Part shown: piece after piece, positions 13,041 to 23,584 of the stretch
How positions within the stretch are numbered: the stretch's first letter is position 1
Layout of the letters: every line of letters starts with the position of its first letter
From: Parietaria judaica
Taxonomy: Eukaryota > Streptophyta > Magnoliopsida > Rosales > Urticaceae
Length of the DNA stretch: 64,000 bases
Reading direction: 5' to 3'
Assembly: GCA_954871525.1 (NCBI GenBank)
Contig: OX940864.1
Span: 20,888,001-20,952,000, forward strand
The notes under the pieces: model-generated
Databases searched by the model: none
The model's input: only the letters and a program-made list of their open reading frames with translations
What the model was told of the DNA's origin: nothing
Translations under genes and position numbers: made by a program

Positions 13041-13852
13041 CAAGGTGCAAAATTTCGCGAAAATCGGTTGACATTTCGACCGATTTTTGTTTTTCGGAGA
13101 TATGCGAAACGAAAACCCTTTCGTTTCGCTGGATTTTTACCATTTTTCGCATTTTTCGCATGGGCACGTGGATGGAATTTCGTTTTTCGTTTTTGTGTTT
13201 AAAATGTGCAAAAAATGGATGGAATTTCGCTAAAAATTAAACTTTTGGTAGATTTTGGCAAAAATACCAATTAAACTTTCGGCAAAAATAATTATACTTG
13301 CACAAGATACATATACACTTAAAAATATTATACAAACATACATATTAACTTCACCTAACATACATATACACTTAATATATATATATATATATATATTCAT
13401 TTAATATTATACACTTTAACTAATATTAAATTTGTTAACATACATATAAAATTAACATGCATATACACTTAATATTACACACTTAACATACATATTCACT
13501 TCACATAATAATTTGACTTAATATTATACACTTCAACTAATAAAGTGACTTAACATTATACATTTTACCTATATATTTAAGTTACAAATGTGTTTTGTTG
13601 TATACAATTATGTCTTGTATTTATTAAATATGTAGTTTTGAACCTATATAAATATCTTGCTTAAATACTCAAATATTTTTTTACAAAATATCCATCGAAA
13701 ACCCCATCGGCATGCGGTATGCCCATGCGGTATATGCGGCATGCGGCATGCCCTTTTTTTACCATTTACCCATCGACATACCCATCGGCAAGCGATATAT
13801 CCGTAAAACGGAAAATGCGAAATGACATCGGCAAGCGGCATTTTAAACATTG
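13041..13852 (+). mobile_element. Small non-autonomous hAT element, nested in MULE A
   Basis: The 812-bp element has ends CAAGGTGCAAAATTTCGC and, inverted, CAATGTTTAAAATGCCGC. It is flanked by a perfect 8-bp duplication GGTTAAAG (13033-13040 and 13853-13860), the hAT hallmark. Its right subterminal region has the motif CGGCAAGCGATATATCCG, also found near the right end of the hAT at 14481-18852, so the two are relatives. No coding sequence. Confidence 0.85.
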
Positions 13853-14156
13853 GGTTAAAGTAACAAATTAAATGAAAATCTGATAAATAAGGAGAGAATT
13901 CAACCATAATTTTAGGAAAATATAAATTTGAGATTAAAATATATAATAATTAATTAATATTCGAAAATACAAAAATATAATTAAAGTCAGGGTTAATATG
14001 GTCAAAAATATTTTTAAAATGGGTATAAATGAATTGTTTGAAAGTATGAGCAATTCTCATAAACCTTAGGTGTTAAATGGATATTTCATGAGTTTTTCTT
14101 TAAATAATTATGCATATAATTGGAGTGGTAAAGTTGGTAGTTAGTAAGACAAAAAA

Positions 14157-14208
14157 GTCCCACATCGAACACGCATCGAATGTCGAATGGGTCAAAATTT
14201 TATAAATA
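14157..14208 (+). promoter_or_regulatory. snRNA-type promoter-like pair (USE-like box and TATA)
   Basis: GTCCCACATCG at 14157-14167 matches the plant upstream sequence element consensus, and TATAAATA follows at 14201-14208 with 33 bp between. That spacing is the one known for Pol II snRNA genes (about 34), not Pol III ones (about 25). No known U-RNA sequence follows where a transcript should begin. The same box also occurs near the start of many plant LTR/TRIM elements, so function is unproven. Confidence 0.35.
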
Positions 14209-14211
14209 ACA

Positions 14212-14299
14212 AGAGCCGTTTCTACGATTGAAATTGGACATTGTAGTTCTTTCATTTTATGATAATAAGAATTAATTGTACATAATAATTTTGGTATTT
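14212..14299 (+). repeat. Copy 1 of a split tandem repeat
   Basis: GCCGTTTCTA...GACATTGTA...AATAAGAATT...GTACATA..TTTTGG recurs, diverged, starting at 14452 and continuing after the hAT insertion at 18853-18925. Removing the hAT restores the second copy, which confirms the insertion site. The function of the repeat is unknown. Confidence 0.65.
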
Positions 14300-15499
14300 T
14301 TGTTAGTATAGACGTTCATGTCAATTTTTGTGTATTAGCATGGAATCGTGTTGACGACCTGTAGAGATGGCCTTCGGAAAATTCTAGGTCTGAACAGATA
14401 TCCGTAGGTGACGGCGCCTTCATTACGGTTCCGACATTGATGTCGTACTCATGCCGTTTCTAATTTTCTATGGTCCAAACCATGGTTTTAAATATCGGGG
14501 AAAGCCGACGATATATCGACGACATACCTCTAAATGAAGACATGCGATACGATATTCGGAAAAAATCGTTGTCGTTTTCGGATATATCGCTATATATCGT
14601 TCGACCTTCCGCGTTGATGTCGTTTTTCGTCGCAGGCCAAAAAGGACGAATTTCGCGTCGAATTTCGCAAAAATCCCTAAGTTCAGAAGCTTCAACTGCT
14701 TGTGACCATTGTTGAACAGCAAAGAAAGCTCGCACAAAGAAGAAAGAAAAAAGCAAGGTTCCGAAAATCGCGAAAATCGCTCGAAAATCGTTCGATTAAT
14801 CGAAGTTTTGGTGTTCTCGGTAACTTATCTCTAGTAATCGCTGCCGTTTTATACTTTTCGAAATTTTTCGAACCGGAAAGTTTGGTACTTATCGCTGCAA
14901 GTTTTCAAGAGCAAAATAGCGATTTTCGAGTGACTTTTCGTGCAATTTTGGGTAAGTTTGAAACCCTAATATAAAAGCCCACCCTTATCATTTTTCCCGA
15001 AATTTCCTCCTCCCTTTCGACCTCACCCCTCGAAAATTGCCTCTTGCTGAACAAATTTTATGGCTTGCCGCGATTATCGCCTGGAGAAGAGGTCATCTTC
15101 TCGTCGTGGTTAAGGCTTGCCGAAGCCCTAGTTTCCTCACGGCAGAAGTTCCAAGTTCGTCTACAATCGGAATATAAAGGTATTTTTAGGGTATTTTGAA
15201 GTAAATTTTTTGTGTTTTATAGATTACAAGTTGTATAAGCATGATTTATGTAAAATTTTCACAAAAATGTTCTATATTTTTAGTACTTACTTAGAAATGT
15301 TTTAAGTTGAAATGAAAGTTCAACATGAAGTTTCATATATCTTTGATTGTACAATTTGTAATTTTGAATCAAATATTGTTCTTGAAATTTATTTCTCTTA
15401 GGTTATGTTCGAATTATGATGGATGGTGTGCTTTTTGTTAATTTTTTTTGCAGATTTTGGGGTGATTTTAGGCTTTGTCCGAATTTTGTATAATAGCGG

Positions 15500-16290
15500 C
15501 AAAGGTACTTATGTTTTGGAAATTATTAAACTTGAGCTATATTTTGAACATTTTTTATGTAATTTCATTTATTAACATCATGTGTAATTAGAAAACTGAG
15601 TGGTTGGCATAATTTTTTTTTTTTAATTTGAAGTTTTTCTAAATTTTGATATCATTGTGGCAAAAGTACATATGTTTCGGAAATTGTTGATTTGAGCTAG
15701 TTATTCGAATATTTTGGTGTAATTTCGTTTTATAAAATTGTATATAATTTTAAAACTAATCGGTTGGCATAATTTTTTTTTAATTTGAAGTTTTTCTGAA
15801 TTTTGATATCATTGTGGCAAAAGTACATATGTTTTGGAAATTGTTGATTTGAGTTAGTTACTCGAATATTTTGGTGTAATTTCGTTTTATAAAATTGTAT
15901 ATAATTTTAAAACTAATCGGTTGGCATAATTTTTTTTAATTTGAAGTTTTTCTGAATTTTGATATCATTGTGGCAAAAGTACATATGTTTCAGAAATTGT
16001 TGATTTGAGTTAGTTACTCGAATATTTTGGTGTAATCTCGTTTTATAAAATTGTATATAATTTTAAAACTAATCGGTTGGCATAATTTTTTTTTAATTTG
16101 AAGTTTTTCTGAATTTTGATATCATTGTGGCAAAAGTACATATGTTTCGGAAATTGTTGATTTGAGCTAGTTACTCGAATATTTTCGTGTAATTTTGTTT
16201 TATAAAATTGTATATAATTTAAGAAACAATCGGTTGGCATAATTTTTTTTTAATTTGAAGTTTTCTAAAATATTGCGGCAAAAGTACAAT
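15500..16290 (+). repeat. 156-157-bp tandem repeat inside the nested hAT
   Basis: The motif CAAAAGTACATATG recurs at 15661, 15818, 15974 and 16131, with a weaker unit on each side. Each unit also carries TTGATTTGAG(C/T)TAGTTA, GTATATAATTTTAAAAC and CGGTTGGCATAATTTTTTTT. Units are closely similar, so the array expanded fairly recently. It lies just 5' of the BED-finger frame, in the leader of the transposase gene. Confidence 0.85.
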
Positions 16291-16644
16291 TTTTAGCTAA
16301 TTTGTTAAATTGAGCTAGTTGTTCAATCTTGTTTTAAATGAAATCAACTGTGCAGTGCATAATTTATATAAGAATAATTGGTGATTTGTATGTAACTATT
16401 TATTTTGGTAAGTAAATAATAATTTATTTTACATATTTTGTAAATATTTGTAATTTTGTATAGAATAATTTTAATTTGTAAATAACAATTTGTAACTTAT
16501 AATTTATAAATTTTATTAATATGTTACAATTGTTAATCTTAGTTTTATTATATGTTAATAAGTTACTAATCAGTATATTCTTTAATTTGTTTTATTATAA
16601 ATTAATTGTTAATTTGATATTGTACTTCACTACTTTCTAGGAAA

Positions 16645-17817
16645 ATGAGCACTAGAGACGCCGTGAGGAAACATTGTTCTCCTTTAGGAGAGGCGAACAA
16701 CTCGGGGTTCAAGTGCAACTATTGCGGGCATGAGATACGGGGTGGCGGAATCACCCGGATGAAGGCCCACCTATCGGGGTACGATCCGAAAAAAAATACA
16801 AGGGTATGTGAAAAGATTCCGCCCGAAGCTCGCGAAGAAGTTCGAGGATCCGTACGAGGGACAACATAGCTGAGTACGAAGAGAAAATAGCTGAGTACGA
16901 GGAGAAAGACACAAAGACTGATCCGTACGAATTCCTTCAACGCTCAATGGAGATGGCTGCAGCTGGGTGCGATGTAGAGGATGCAATAGTCGAGTGGATT
17001 CGACCAATTCACCTTGACGACGATGATGGTAATCCTGATGCTAGAGTTGCTAGGGAGGCTGAACACTACGGAATGGTTATCAGTTCTGTTCTAGGAGAGC
17101 ATGGCTTAGGTCCTCCGCTCGATCGTTCTGATGCTGTCTCTAGGACCAGTGGTGGTTCTCGAACTTCTCATCGATCGTCTCCTCCACGTAGCCCTCCGCA
17201 CGGTGGTGGAGGGGGTGGGACTTCTGCGTTTGGTGGTTGGGGGTGGGGGAGGAAGTGGTGCTTCTGAGTTTGGAGGGTGGGGTGGCGGAGTAGGTGGTAC
17301 GACCGAGCATGGATTTGCTTCCCAGGCGGATGATGTCTACCGTCCAACCTATTATCAAGACCCTCCTAGCGGGGGATACATTCCGGATTCTCGCTATGGG
17401 GATACCCCAGCTCCCGGCGGTAATGTAGACAACGAGGGATGGGCTTCAAACAACAACTATGGATCCAATTCACATGAATATGGATACTCATGTGAAAACA
17501 ACAATGTTGATGACTTGTCGTCACAGTTTGAGACAATGTCAGTTGGTAGTAGTTACCAACCTAGCTTCCCCGCTCCATCCCCACCTTCGATTGAGATGAT
17601 GGCACTTTGTGCTGAGCATGATTGTTCGCCGTGTTGGGAAGGCGGGTTTTGGACCCATCCTCTATATCTTTCTCGTGGAGCATTTCATGATCAGAGCACA
17701 TATGACTACCACTTGAAGAACTATATCAACAACTGTAGGGAGCAAGGACTAGGGTGGGAGACCTATCTCATAAGCCAAGGGAGTTGGGAAGCGGTCCGCC
17801 AATACACGTTCAACTGA
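16645..17817 (+). pseudogene. hAT transposase remnant: BED zinc finger plus Gly-rich tail
   Basis: The frame opens at 16645 with a BED-type finger (CNYCGHEIRGGG, then MKAHLSG, then a further Cys), the N-terminal DNA-binding module of plant hAT transposases. After about 16850 the frame shifts into EYEEKIAEYEEK... and an acidic HLDDDDGNPDARVAREAEHY segment, then a Gly/Ser-rich region, and shifts again in the G-run near 17230-17260 before a Pro/Tyr/Asn-rich end at 17817. The RNase H-like catalytic domain and the hAT dimerisation domain are absent. Two frameshifts and the deletion make an active transposase unlikely. Whether the tail derives from the transposase or from captured host sequence is open. 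Confidence 0.7.
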
Positions 17818-18860
17818 AGTTATCTAGATTCGAGTACTCTTTGTTTGCATTTATGTTTGTGTTAATGAGACTTGGTTTATTTATATTTTGTATGAGACTT
17901 AGTTTATGTTTGGCTACATTAGTATGAGACTTGGTTTGTGGCTTATATATTATATTTTGTATGAGACTTTTATGTTTATATTTTGTGACATTAGTATTTT
18001 ATGTTATGTTTTTAGTGTAAAATATGTGTGAAATTTTTTTATAGGTTTTCCATCGATAAATCCATCGGCAAACGATTAATCCATCGATAAGTTCGATAAG
18101 TTTCGATAACGGCAAACGATAATTTTTATAGGTTTTCCGTCGATAACGGCATCGGCAAACGATTAATCCATCGATAACGGCAAACGATTTATCGGCCAAA
18201 ACGGCATTTTGATCCTTGGAAAAAAGGAAGGAGAAGAAGTGCACGTTTTTCGAGACCATTAATAATCTAATATAAATATTAATATTAAATCAAGTGAGTC
18301 TACTCACTACTCTAGTACCTAAAAGCTGGGACATGCGCAGGTTTTTGGAATTTGGAATGATTAATAATTTTAATTGAGGCATAAATACTTATTTTTATAT
18401 TTTTTTCTATTCACTTTTATATCTTATATTTATTCAATATTAAACCACTCATCTATTTTTTATTTAATTTTTTTAACATTTTAACCTTCTAATTTTAAAT
18501 TTATTATATATATATATTATTTTCCTCTCTTCAAATAAATATATATTATTAAACCCTCTAAATATTATTTAAAGCGTTATTAGAGATTTATGAGCCCAAA
18601 TGATTGGCCTTTGAAATAATTTTTTTGAAATAGAAACTATTTACAAATCCTGCCTAAATAATCAAAAATATTTTCTGAGATATCTGTCGATATTTTGATC
18701 GGCAAGCGATATATCCGTTAAATTTATGCGATATTATCGGCAAGCGATATATCCATTTCTTCGGATTTATCCATCGGCATGCCCATCGGCAAGCGATATA
18801 TCCGTAAAATGGAGAGTGCGAAACGACATCGATATCGATATTTAAAACCATGGTCCAAAC

Positions 18861-19342
18861 TGAACATTGTAATTGTTTAATTAAATTTATGAGAATAAGA
18901 ATTCATAGTACATATAGTTTTGGCCTTAAACGACACGCTGACATGCCCTGAAAATTTGGAAAATGAAACCGAAGTAATATAATTTTTCATGTCGTTCTTC
19001 TCATTTTAGCGGTATGCCCTTAAAATTTGGGCTGACTTTCCCCAAAATTTTGCACCTGGATTGAACACATTTAAAAAAGAGAATGCGATACTAATGATTA
19101 TTACGCGTTTTTTCAAGGTCTCCCATTCACATATCTATGACTTTAATTTTTTAAGAAGTTATTACTGCCTTTTTGGCAATAACAATCCTTTTAATGCGAG
19201 TTAGGTGCAAATTTAGTCCTGCTGTTATGATTTTGGTGCGATAAGTGATCTTTGACCATAAAACTTGACTATTTTCGTCGTATTTTACAAGTGTAAAGTC
19301 TTGTGTTTCTGATTTTAATTAAGTTTATTGATGAGCCTTAAA
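18861..19342. other. Intergenic, with left half of an old MITE
   Basis: 18861-18925 is the second half of the split tandem repeat. From about 19203 the sequence (TTTTGGTGCGATAAGTGATCTTTGACC) matches the region starting about 29094 upstream of the second RLP gene, and is the left arm of a MITE whose right arm lies at 20135-20205. No gene. Confidence 0.5.
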
Positions 19343-20205
19343 ATATGTGCTATGCGGGATTTCTTTTGTTATTAAAAATATAAGCGCACCAGGGAAAAGT
19401 CAAGGCTCGTTGATTAAGTCACACTCCTTCAACCCAAAACAAGGCCCAAAAGCCGAACCATAGCCCACTTGGCAAGGCCCAGTAAACCCGGCCTCAAACA
19501 CAAAGATTCCGAGACACCTCCAACAATATCAGTCTCGATTAACAAATCGAACGAATACGGAAGGTTAAAAACCTTCAATTAATAAAGCAACTCAAGAAAA
19601 CAATCTTATCGGGACATTAAATACGTCCCCGAGACTAAATAGGCCCCGATTCACGAGCTTGGAACAAGAAGCAGGCCGAACTCCCCCTCGCCGATTCGGC
19701 TCGCTTCGCCAAGGACGAGCAGACGAAGAAGGAATTAGCTTCAAGACCTTGTCAACTACGTTGTCTCCACACTTACCACCCACGCGACCACCGGGTTTGG
19801 CCCGGGGCTCGAACTATGGGCCAGGTTTTACATTTATCCATTTTTGTGCATTAACAATATGATTTCAATTAACTCGGTTAAAATATTATTTGATCAATTT
19901 ATTCCTTAAGAAATAATAAAATTATCAGTTAACTCCTCAAATTAGTCCTAAATATTCTGAGTTTGACCAATAATATAATCGTTAGATAATTTATGAAGCA
20001 TAAAAATAAATTTTGATAATATTAAAAATATGAAATGAAAATTTACCTTTAGAATAATTTTAAAAAAAAAATTAAAAAAAAAGAAATATAATAAAAAAAG
20101 TATTTTTAATAATTTTTCGTCCAATTATTTGCTGTTAAGTTTAATAGTACTGAAACATATTCACGCATCAAAATAATAATGGAATGACCATTCTTGAACT
20201 AAAAC
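19203..20205. mobile_element. Old MITE upstream of RLP1, split by a solo LTR
   Basis: The left arm (19203-19270) and right arm (about 20135-20205) are diverged inverted repeats sharing GATTTTGGTGCG.. / ..CGCATCAAAAT and the TGACCATT motif. The same pair of arms, without the LTR, occurs at 29094-29318 ahead of RLP2. The MITE thus predates the tandem duplication, and the LTR inserted later. Confidence 0.5.
19348..19856. mobile_element. Solo LTR in the RLP1 upstream region
   Basis: The 509-bp segment starts TGCTATGCGGG and ends CATTAACA, with a perfect 5-bp duplication ATATG at 19343-19347 and 19857-19861. It is GC-richer than its surroundings. The ends and TSD identify an LTR footprint with no internal region. 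It is absent from the equivalent position ahead of RLP2. Confidence 0.75.
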
Positions 20206-20560
20206 CATAATCGAAGAGCACAACCTGACAACGTTTTTGTTCAGAGGCACCAACCTGACACGACCCAAAATACAGGGACTCTTCCAGCAAATTACTCTTT
20301 CTAATTACATGAGGATATTGCAATCAATTTTCCATTCTAAAATGAATGAAAAAAAAAAAAGTGAAAATAATTGTATTTCACAAATTTGTCCATTAGCAGC
20401 TTGACTCTACCAAAATGTTATTTGGTCAAACAATACTTTATGTACATGTCCCTACATCTCTATTATTTTTTCTTCTATTTCTTATATATTCAAAACAATA
20501 AGTCCAAAAAATTCCATGCCGTTTCTACATCCAGCAACAAAATTATAACCACTTTCAGTG
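19862..20560. other. RLP1 upstream region
   Basis: AT-rich, with the right MITE arm to about 20205. From about 20230 the sequence aligns, with many differences, to 29360-29657 ahead of RLP2, for example AGGGACTC, CAATTACTCTTT and TTAGCAGCTTGACTCTA. This is shared promoter or leader sequence. A TATATATT run lies near 20486; I cannot say it is the TATA box. Confidence 0.4.
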
Positions 20561-23500
20561 ATGATGTTACATTCGAACTCATCGCTTGCAGCGGCGAGCC
20601 TAGTCGTGGCGATTTTGACGTTGTTTCACGTTCACGTCGCCACAAAGGTCTCGTCCGTGCGACACGTGTCCAAATCTTGCCGTGAAGATGAGAGGTCAGC
20701 CCTGTGGCAGTTCAAGCAGAGCTTCGTCATCAACCAGTCGGCTTCATCTGCCGATGAGGCTTATCCGAAGGTCTCGACGTGGAAACTCACCGGAGAGAGC
20801 AGTGATTGCTGCGCTTGGGACGGTGTCCAGTGCGACAAGAAGACGGGCCATGTCAACAGCATTGATCTCCGAAGCAGTTGTCTCTACGGCTCCATTGACT
20901 CCGGCAGCAGCCTCTTTCGCCTTTCGAGCCTCGAGGTTTTAATTCTTTCCGATAATCACTTCAACTTTTCGCTCATTCCTTCTGGAATCGGAGCGCTCTC
21001 TAGGCTTACGTATTTAGACCTCTCGGACTCGAGATTCTCCGGCCAGATTCCGCTGGAAATTTCGAGTCTTTCTAAGCTGACTTACCTAGACTTATCTGCC
21101 GATAGTAACAACCCATTGAAAGCACCAACTCTGAAGCTTCAAAATCCTGATCTGAGAAGGCTAACTCGGAACTTGACCGGCTTAGAGACTCTTAGTCTTG
21201 CTTCGGTTCACATGCCATCCAGAGTCCCCGGTTTTCTAGCGGATTTCTTCGCTTTGAAATCGCTTGATCTGAAAAACAGCGGAATCTACGGAAAGTTTCC
21301 GTCGAGAATATTTCATCTGCCAAATCTACAAACTCTTGACCTAAGCGGGAACAAAGATCTCACCGGCTTCATTCCTGAATTCACCAAGCCGAGTCCTCTT
21401 GATATGTTGGCGGTTTCTGATACCGGTTTCTCCGGAGAAATACCTTCGTCCATCGAAAAACTCGATTCTTTGCTCTTGTTGTATGTTGATGGCTGCAATT
21501 TTTCAAGGCCTCTCCCATCTTCGCTCGGTAAGCTCACGCAACTTATCCAGGTTTACCTCGATAAGAACCTTTTGGGCGGTAATTTCCCGACATTTTTTCA
21601 AAACCTCACACTGCTCTATGCTTTGGGCCTCAGCAAAAACCAGATGATTGGTCACATCCCATCTTGGCTGGGAAAACTTAGCCAGCTTACAAGTCTGGAG
21701 CTTGAATTTAACCAATTCAGCGGCTCAATCCCGTCTTCCATTCAAAATCTCACCCTGTTGACCCAACTTAATCTCCAGAATAATAACCTTACCGGTCCTA
21801 TACCGTCATCGTTAGGAAACATTACTCAACTAAATTTCATTTCTCTTCAGAATAATAAGTTTTTGGGGTCGTTTCCGAGCTCTCTGACCAAACTTACTAG
21901 CCTAGAGACGCTTGACCTTGGTCACAACAATCTTTCGGGTACTTTGGGTTTCGACATGTTTCTCGACATGGAAAGTCTTACCACTTTCAGCCTATGCCAT
22001 AGCGGCTTGTCGTTGATCTTCGGACAGAGAACCAGTAATTCAACAGTTTCGAGGTTCAAGGATTTGTCGCTTTGCCGCTGCAACTTAACCAAGTTCCCGT
22101 CTTTCATCAAGTATCAAAACAAGCTAAAGTATTTGGAGCTTTCTGAAAATGAAATGAGCGGTAAAGTCCCGGAGTGGATGTTGAATACGAGCACATATAC
22201 TTTGATAGGATTGGATCTCACCAAAAACCTATTGACGGGCTTTGAAAAAGCACCGGAAAAATTTATTCTTCCTTGGCACCGTCTTCTTTTATTTTCCATC
22301 GGTTCTAACAGGTTTCATGGGCCACTTCCGATTCCGCCACCATCGATCGTGCATTTTGTTGTCTCCGACAACAAACTAAGTGGAGAAATCTCGCCATCCT
22401 TGTGCAATCTGAGCTCCATTTGGATTCTTGATTTGTCAAACAACAGCTTCAGCGGCGAGATTCCGCGATGCTTCGCAAACTTCAGTGATTCTCTAAAGGT
22501 GTTGAACATGAGAAAAAACCTCCTCAAGGGAGTTATTCCGGCTTTGAGGTGCACTCGTAAGAGCAACTTGACGGTACTTGATTTTAGCCAGAATCGGTTG
22601 CAAGGGAGATTGCCGCAATCTCTTGCAACTTGCTTGATGCTCGAGAGCCTCGACGTTAAACACAATCAGCTCGTCGATGTCTTTCCCGCTTGGTTGGGGA
22701 ATCTTCGTGAGTTGAAGCATCTGATTCTCGGGAAGAACAAGTTCTATGGAGTGATTAGGAAACCAGTTAGAAGTCTTGAATTTCCGAAGCTTCGTGTGAT
22801 TGACCTCTCAAGCAACAACTTCTCCGGTGACTTGCCTTCAGAGTACATCTCAAGCTGGACTGCCATGAAAGCTCCAACGGTCAATTCTACAGCCATGGAG
22901 GCAGTCGAAAACATCTATGTAGGGGAAGAGTATGAGGATGTACATGGGGTTTACCCTTACTCGTTCACCTTCATGAATAAAGGCTTGGAGAGGAACTATG
23001 AAAAGATACAATCAGCATTTGCAGCCATTGATTTCTCAGGCAACCGTTTTAGCGGAGCGATTCCCGATATCATTGGCAGCTTAGAAGGTCTTCACTCGGT
23101 CAACCTCTCCAACAACGAGCTCACCAGTCTCATTCCAAAATCCTTCGGGAACTTGTCAAACCTCGAATCATTAGACCTTTCTGACAATGAGCTGTCCGGA
23201 GAAATCCCTGAGCAACTAGTGCAGCTCAACTTCCTGCAAAAGCTCGATCTCTCTCGAAACAAACTAACGGGTAAAATACCGCAAGGAAACCATTTTGACA
23301 CGTTTGAGAAAACTTCATTCGAGGGTAATCCAGGGTTGTGTGGAAAACCTTTGGCCAAGGAATGTCCGTGGTCGATGTCACCGCCTCCGGATTCGTCAAT
23401 CCATTCAGAGTCTGGAATCGCGTTTGATTGGAAGTTCATTTTGGCAGGGTCTATTAGTGGTTTTGTTGTTGGATTTTCACTGGGCGACATTGCGATTATG

Positions 23501-23584
23501 AGAAGACCACGTTGGTTTGTGAAGATTTTTGGGCCAAGGTTGGTTAGGAAGATATTGCAAAGAAGAAATGTGTGCGCATTATGA
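20561..23584 (+). CDS. LRR receptor-like protein (RLP1)
   Basis: Single-exon gene for a 1007-aa membrane receptor-like protein of the Cf-9/EIX type. Order: signal peptide (about 1-28); LRRNT_2 cap with the paired Cys motif around CREDERSALWQFKQ and CCAWDGVQC; more than 20 extracellular LxxLxxLxLSxNxxSGxIP repeats with many N-glycosylation sites; a non-LRR island (around YEDVHGVYPYSFTFMNKGLE) four repeats before the end; a GNPGLCGKPL cap; an acidic linker; one TM helix with GxxxG spacing (GSISGFVVGFSLG); a short basic tail of about 27 residues. There is no kinase, so signalling would need a SOBIR1/BAK1-type partner. I take the ATG at 20561 as start; the GTG codon before it is not a plant start. 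Part of a tandem pair with 29658-32681. Ligand unknown. Confidence 0.93.
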   Translation: MMLHSNSSLAAASLVVAILTLFHVHVATKVSSVRHVSKSCREDERSALWQFKQSFVINQSASSADEAYPKVSTWKLTGESSDCCAWDGVQCDKKTGHVNSIDLRSSCLYGSIDSGSSLFRLSSLEVLILSDNHFNFSLIPSGIGALSRLTYLDLSDSRFSGQIPLEISSLSKLTYLDLSADSNNPLKAPTLKLQNPDLRRLTRNLTGLETLSLASVHMPSRVPGFLADFFALKSLDLKNSGIYGKFPSRIFHLPNLQTLDLSGNKDLTGFIPEFTKPSPLDMLAVSDTGFSGEIPSSIEKLDSLLLLYVDGCNFSRPLPSSLGKLTQLIQVYLDKNLLGGNFPTFFQNLTLLYALGLSKNQMIGHIPSWLGKLSQLTSLELEFNQFSGSIPSSIQNLTLLTQLNLQNNNLTGPIPSSLGNITQLNFISLQNNKFLGSFPSSLTKLTSLETLDLGHNNLSGTLGFDMFLDMESLTTFSLCHSGLSLIFGQRTSNSTVSRFKDLSLCRCNLTKFPSFIKYQNKLKYLELSENEMSGKVPEWMLNTSTYTLIGLDLTKNLLTGFEKAPEKFILPWHRLLLFSIGSNRFHGPLPIPPPSIVHFVVSDNKLSGEISPSLCNLSSIWILDLSNNSFSGEIPRCFANFSDSLKVLNMRKNLLKGVIPALRCTRKSNLTVLDFSQNRLQGRLPQSLATCLMLESLDVKHNQLVDVFPAWLGNLRELKHLILGKNKFYGVIRKPVRSLEFPKLRVIDLSSNNFSGDLPSEYISSWTAMKAPTVNSTAMEAVENIYVGEEYEDVHGVYPYSFTFMNKGLERNYEKIQSAFAAIDFSGNRFSGAIPDIIGSLEGLHSVNLSNNELTSLIPKSFGNLSNLESLDLSDNELSGEIPEQLVQLNFLQKLDLSRNKLTGKIPQGNHFDTFEKTSFEGNPGLCGKPLAKECPWSMSPPPDSSIHSESGIAFDWKFILAGSISGFVVGFSLGDIAIMRRPRWFVKIFGPRLVRKILQRRNVCAL

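Larger units (their letters stand above)
11707..14099 (+). mobile_element. Pack-MULE-like element A (weak TIRs, 9-bp TSD)
   Basis: The element begins GGGTAAATGAGCC, ends ATGAGTTTTTCT, and is bracketed by a perfect 9-bp repeat TTAAATAAT (11698-11706 and 14100-14108), the Mutator-type target duplication. The first and last ~25 bp are only weakly inverted, as in non-TIR MULEs. Both ends match element B at 35820-37113, which lies in the opposite orientation. No transposase is present. The core has a GC-rich coding-like block at 12440-12830 (146-codon minus frame, unassigned) followed by a GA tract, which suggests captured host sequence. A hAT element sits inside at 13041-13852. Confidence 0.85.
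14754..18218 (+). mobile_element. Nested hAT element with decayed transposase gene
   Basis: The left end is CAAGGTTCCGAAAATCGC and the inverted right end is CAAGGATCAAAATGCCG. The flanking 8-bp duplication is GAAAAAAG (14746-14753 and 18219-18226). The 3465-bp element contains a 156-bp tandem repeat block and a BED-finger plus glycine-rich reading frame, but no RNase H-like transposase core, so it is internally deleted. Its ends resemble those of the element it landed in, so transposase cross-mobilisation within the group is plausible. Confidence 0.85.
14481..18852 (+). mobile_element. Outer hAT element, split by a nested hAT
   Basis: Perfect 17-bp inverted ends CATGGTTTTAAATATCG are flanked by the 8-bp duplication GTCCAAAC (14473-14480 and 18853-18860). 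Subtracting the nested element (14754-18218) and its 8-bp duplication leaves about 0.9 kb, close to the 812-bp relative at 13041-13852. It has no coding content of its own. The insertion interrupted the repeat whose first copy is at 14212-14299. Confidence 0.85.

Noticed and set aside
20558..20560. GTG codon as start of RLP1 (and 29655-29657 for RLP2)
   Set aside because: Plant nuclear genes start at ATG; an ATG follows immediately in both copies, giving 1007 residues.
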